DNA of 54,875 bases from Rubrivivax sp. (GTDB lineage Bacteria > Pseudomonadota > Gammaproteobacteria > Burkholderiales > Burkholderiaceae_C), in assembly GCA_022842825.1 (NCBI GenBank), contig JALHOU010000008.1, positions 1 to 54,875 of the forward strand. The letters are read 5' to 3'. Position 1 is the first letter of the stretch; every line of letters starts with the position of its first letter. This document shows, one piece after another, positions 53,123-54,875 of this stretch. Both the position numbers and the translations under genes were made by a program. The notes under the pieces were generated by a model, which was not told where the DNA came from, searched no databases, and saw only the letters and a program-made list of their open reading frames with translations.

Positions 53123-54379
53123 ATGCTGGTCTGGGAAGAAGACGCACGTACTCCACACAACCACGCCCCCTCCATCACCGCGAGGGGCGCGACCGCACTT
53201 CCTTCTTCGGGCGGCAAGTCATCGAGCGACACCTTGGGCATCCGTCCCAGGCTGGACCAGTTGCCCACTGCCGCTCTGCAGCCTGCGATTCCGCCCGTGG
53301 CGGTGGTCCCCGCCGTGCGGCCTGCCGCAGCGGCTCGGCAGCCGGCCAGCACAGCGCAGCAGCGCCGCGTGAATGCTGCCGACAAGCGCATCATCAACGG
53401 CCAGACCGACGTCAACCAGTTGGTGCCGTTCAAGTACAAGTGGGCCTGGGAGAAGTACCTCGCCACCTGCGCCAACCACTGGATGCCGCAAGAGGTGAGC
53501 ATGTCGCGTGACATCGCCACCTGGAAAGACCCGAACGGCCTCACCGAAGACGAGCGTCGCATCATCAAGCGCAACCTCGGCTTCTTCGTCACCGCCGATT
53601 CGCTGGCCGCCAACAACATCGTGCTCGGCACGTACCGGCACATCACGGCGCCCGAGTGCCGGCAGTTCCTGCTGCGCCAAGCCTTCGAAGAGGCGATTCA
53701 CACGCACGCCTACCAGTACATCGTCGAGAGCCTGGGCCTGGACGAAGGCGAGATCTTCAACGCCTATCACGAAGTCCAGTCCATCCGCGACAAGGACGAG
53801 TTCCTGATCCCGTTCATCGACGCGATCATGGACCCCAACTTCCGCACCGGCACGCCCGAGACCGACCAGACGCTGCTCAAGAGCCTGATCGTCTTCGCCT
53901 GCCTGATGGAAGGGCTCTTCTTCTATGTGGGCTTCACGCAGATCCTCTCGCTCGGTCGCCAGAACAAGATGACGGGCGCGGCCGAGCAATACCAGTACAT
54001 CCTGCGCGACGAGTCGATGCACTGCAACTTCGGCATCGACCTCATCAACCAGATCAAGCTCGAGAACCCGCATCTGTGGACGCCCGCGTTCAAGGCCGAG
54101 ATCAAGGCCCTGTTCGAGAAGGCCGTCGAGCTCGAGTACCGCTATGCCGAGGACACCATGCCGCGTGGCGTGCTCGGTCTGAACGCCTCCATGTTCAAGG
54201 GCTACCTGCGCTACATCGCCAACCGGCGCGCAACGCAGATCGGCCTGGAAGCGCTGTTCCCCAACGAGGAGAACCCGTTCCCCTGGATGAGCGAGATGAT
54301 CGACCTGAAGAAGGAGCGCAACTTCTTCGAGACCCGGGTCATCGACTACCAGACCGGCGGCGCGCTGGCGTGGGACTGA
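53123..54379 (+). CDS. nrdB: Class Ia ribonucleotide reductase, beta subunit
   Basis: A 418-residue radical-generating subunit. The iron ligands and radical Tyr can be read: Asp159, then Glu190, His193 and Tyr197 in [11 protein letters not shown], matching the E. coli D84/E115/H118/Y122 spacing, and DESMHCNF later. The first 95 residues are a Pro/Ala-rich extension before [15 protein letters not shown]. The ATG at 53123 follows AGGAAG. Confidence 0.96.
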   Translation: MLVWEEDARTPHNHAPSITARGATALPSSGGKSSSDTLGIRPRLDQLPTAALQPAIPPVAVVPAVRPAAAARQPASTAQQRRVNAADKRIINGQTDVNQLVPFKYKWAWEKYLATCANHWMPQEVSMSRDIATWKDPNGLTEDERRIIKRNLGFFVTADSLAANNIVLGTYRHITAPECRQFLLRQAFEEAIHTHAYQYIVESLGLDEGEIFNAYHEVQSIRDKDEFLIPFIDAIMDPNFRTGTPETDQTLLKSLIVFACLMEGLFFYVGFTQILSLGRQNKMTGAAEQYQYILRDESMHCNFGIDLINQIKLENPHLWTPAFKAEIKALFEKAVELEYRYAEDTMPRGVLGLNASMFKGYLRYIANRRATQIGLEALFPNEENPFPWMSEMIDLKKERNFFETRVIDYQTGGALAWD

Positions 54380-54675
54380 TGAGCAGACCCATGACCGACG
54401 TCTCGCCCAAACGCCCGCCACCGCCGCGCATTGCGCCGGCGAGCGGGCGCATGTGAGAGATCAAGAATGGCGGATCACGGCTGGCCCCTCAAGAGCCAAC
54501 ACCGCGTCGGTGCCTTGCAGGCATCGAGAGCAGGAGCCGGATCTGCAACCGAATTCACCGCACCGGGGCTGCCAACAAGGGCCGACGAGGCCCCCAAGGC
54601 AGACCAGCGGGCAGTGAATCTCCGTGCGGCATCCAGCCGTGCGGAGCTTTTTGTAACTTGATCAAGGAGATCGTT
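54380..54675 (+). other. nrdB to H1-like gene intergenic region
   Basis: These 296 bp hold no convincing gene. A 25-codon frame (54379-54456) overlaps the nrdB stop as TGATG and could be a short coupled peptide, but nothing supports it. A terminator hairpin lies near the right end, and AAGGAGATCGTT just before 54676 is the ribosome binding site of the next gene. No clear promoter is visible for the H1-like gene. Confidence 0.5.
54620..54652 (+). terminator. Rho-independent terminator or attenuator before the H1-like gene
   Basis: An 11-bp stem (54620-54630 with 54636-54646, two G-T pairs) with loop ATCCA is followed by CTTTTT at 54647-54652. It is a good terminator for nrdB. It lies only 24 bp before the next ATG, so the H1-like gene either starts from a promoter inside the hairpin region or is attenuated here. 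Confidence 0.75.
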
Positions 54676-54875
54676 ATGGCAACTGCGAAGAAAGCTGCGA
54701 AGAAGGCGCCCGCGAAGAAGGCCACGAAGAAGGCCGCGCCGAAGAAGGCCGCAACCAAGAAGGCGCCGGCCAAGAAGGCCGCAGCCAAGAAGGCCCCGGC
54801 CAGGAAGGCCGCGACCAAGAAGGCGCCGGCCAAGAAGGCCGCAACCAAGAAGGCCCCTGCCAAGAAGGCCGCAGC
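54676..54875 (+). CDS. Histone H1-like Lys/Ala-rich DNA-binding protein, N-terminal part
   Basis: The gene runs off the window; 66 codons are visible. The protein is [15 protein letters not shown] followed by imperfect [10 protein letters not shown] repeats, almost only Lys, Ala, Pro and Thr. This matches the H1-like proteins of Burkholderiales and Bordetella (BpH1 type), which bind and compact DNA. AAGGAGATCGTT precedes the ATG. Confidence 0.88.
   Translation, partial: MATAKKAAKKAPAKKATKKAAPKKAATKKAPAKKAAAKKAPARKAATKKAPAKKAATKKAPAKKAA

Noticed and set aside
54379..54456. 25-codon frame overlapping the nrdB stop as TGATG
   Set aside because: The coupling geometry is possible, but the peptide is Pro/Arg-rich and nothing independent supports it.
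54431..54661. 76-codon frame between nrdB and the H1-like gene
   Set aside because: It runs through the terminator hairpin, has no ribosome binding site and no recognisable protein features.
54685..54875. Short repeats in the H1-like gene as a CRISPR or satellite array
   Set aside because: The repeats are imperfect, contiguous and in frame, and simply encode Lys-Ala-Pro motifs; there are no spacers.

Overview
This 54.9 kb window is high-GC chromosomal DNA. Gene content and order point to a betaproteobacterium of the order Burkholderiales, probably near Rubrivivax, Leptothrix or Methylibium; this is inferred from protein flavour and synteny, not from a database search. The pilB-pilC-pilD-coaE-zapD-yacG order, the rplU-rpmA-obgE-proB block next to rppH and proS, the prmC-prfA-hemA chain and a lysine/alanine-rich H1-like gene all fit. 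I see no insertion sequence, prophage, integrase, CRISPR array or rRNA operon. Almost everything is core housekeeping.

Layout, 1-8.5 kb: the end of uvrA, two small unknown genes, a TRAP transporter (dctPQM), the periplasmic methionine sulfoxide reductase pair msrP-msrQ, a di-heme cytochrome c4, the GTPase engB and an alpha/beta hydrolase. 8.6-15 kb is the least explained stretch. Two divergent genes encode coiled-coil proteins that are paralogous along their C-terminal halves. One carries a degenerate nucleotidyl-cyclase-like domain at its N-terminus. A DUF1631 gene converges on them. 15-20 kb: groES-groEL under a CIRCE operator, then a translationally coupled three-gene set (Tat-exported amidohydrolase, YtkA-like protein, MauG/CcpA-type di-heme protein).

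20-27 kb: type IV pilus assembly genes pilBCD with coaE, zapD and yacG, then tRNA-Pro and the polyprenyl synthase ispB. 27-40 kb: ribosomal proteins L21 and L27, obgE, proB, rppH, proS, a lytic transglycosylase, ubiX, grxD, an outer-membrane protein, prmC-prfA-hemA and miaB, then tRNA-Met. 40.7-45.4 kb: ftsY and ffh (both protein arms of the SRP pathway) flank a DUF2726 gene, followed by a CcsA-like membrane protein and a small zinc-ribbon-like protein. 45.4-49.5 kb: the PilS-PilR two-component system and ampD. 49.5 kb to the end: nrdA and nrdB, with tandem NrdR-box-like sites and a long structured leader before nrdA, then the start of an H1-like gene cut by the window edge.

The pilBCD and pilSR blocks together suggest type IV pili whose pilin gene lies elsewhere. 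hemA, cytochrome c4, the CcsA-like protein and the MauG-like protein fit a respiring, cytochrome-rich cell. The strongest candidate for something undescribed is the divergent coiled-coil pair at 8.58-13.27 kb. Next are the amidohydrolase/YtkA/MauG operon and the nrdA leader RNA.
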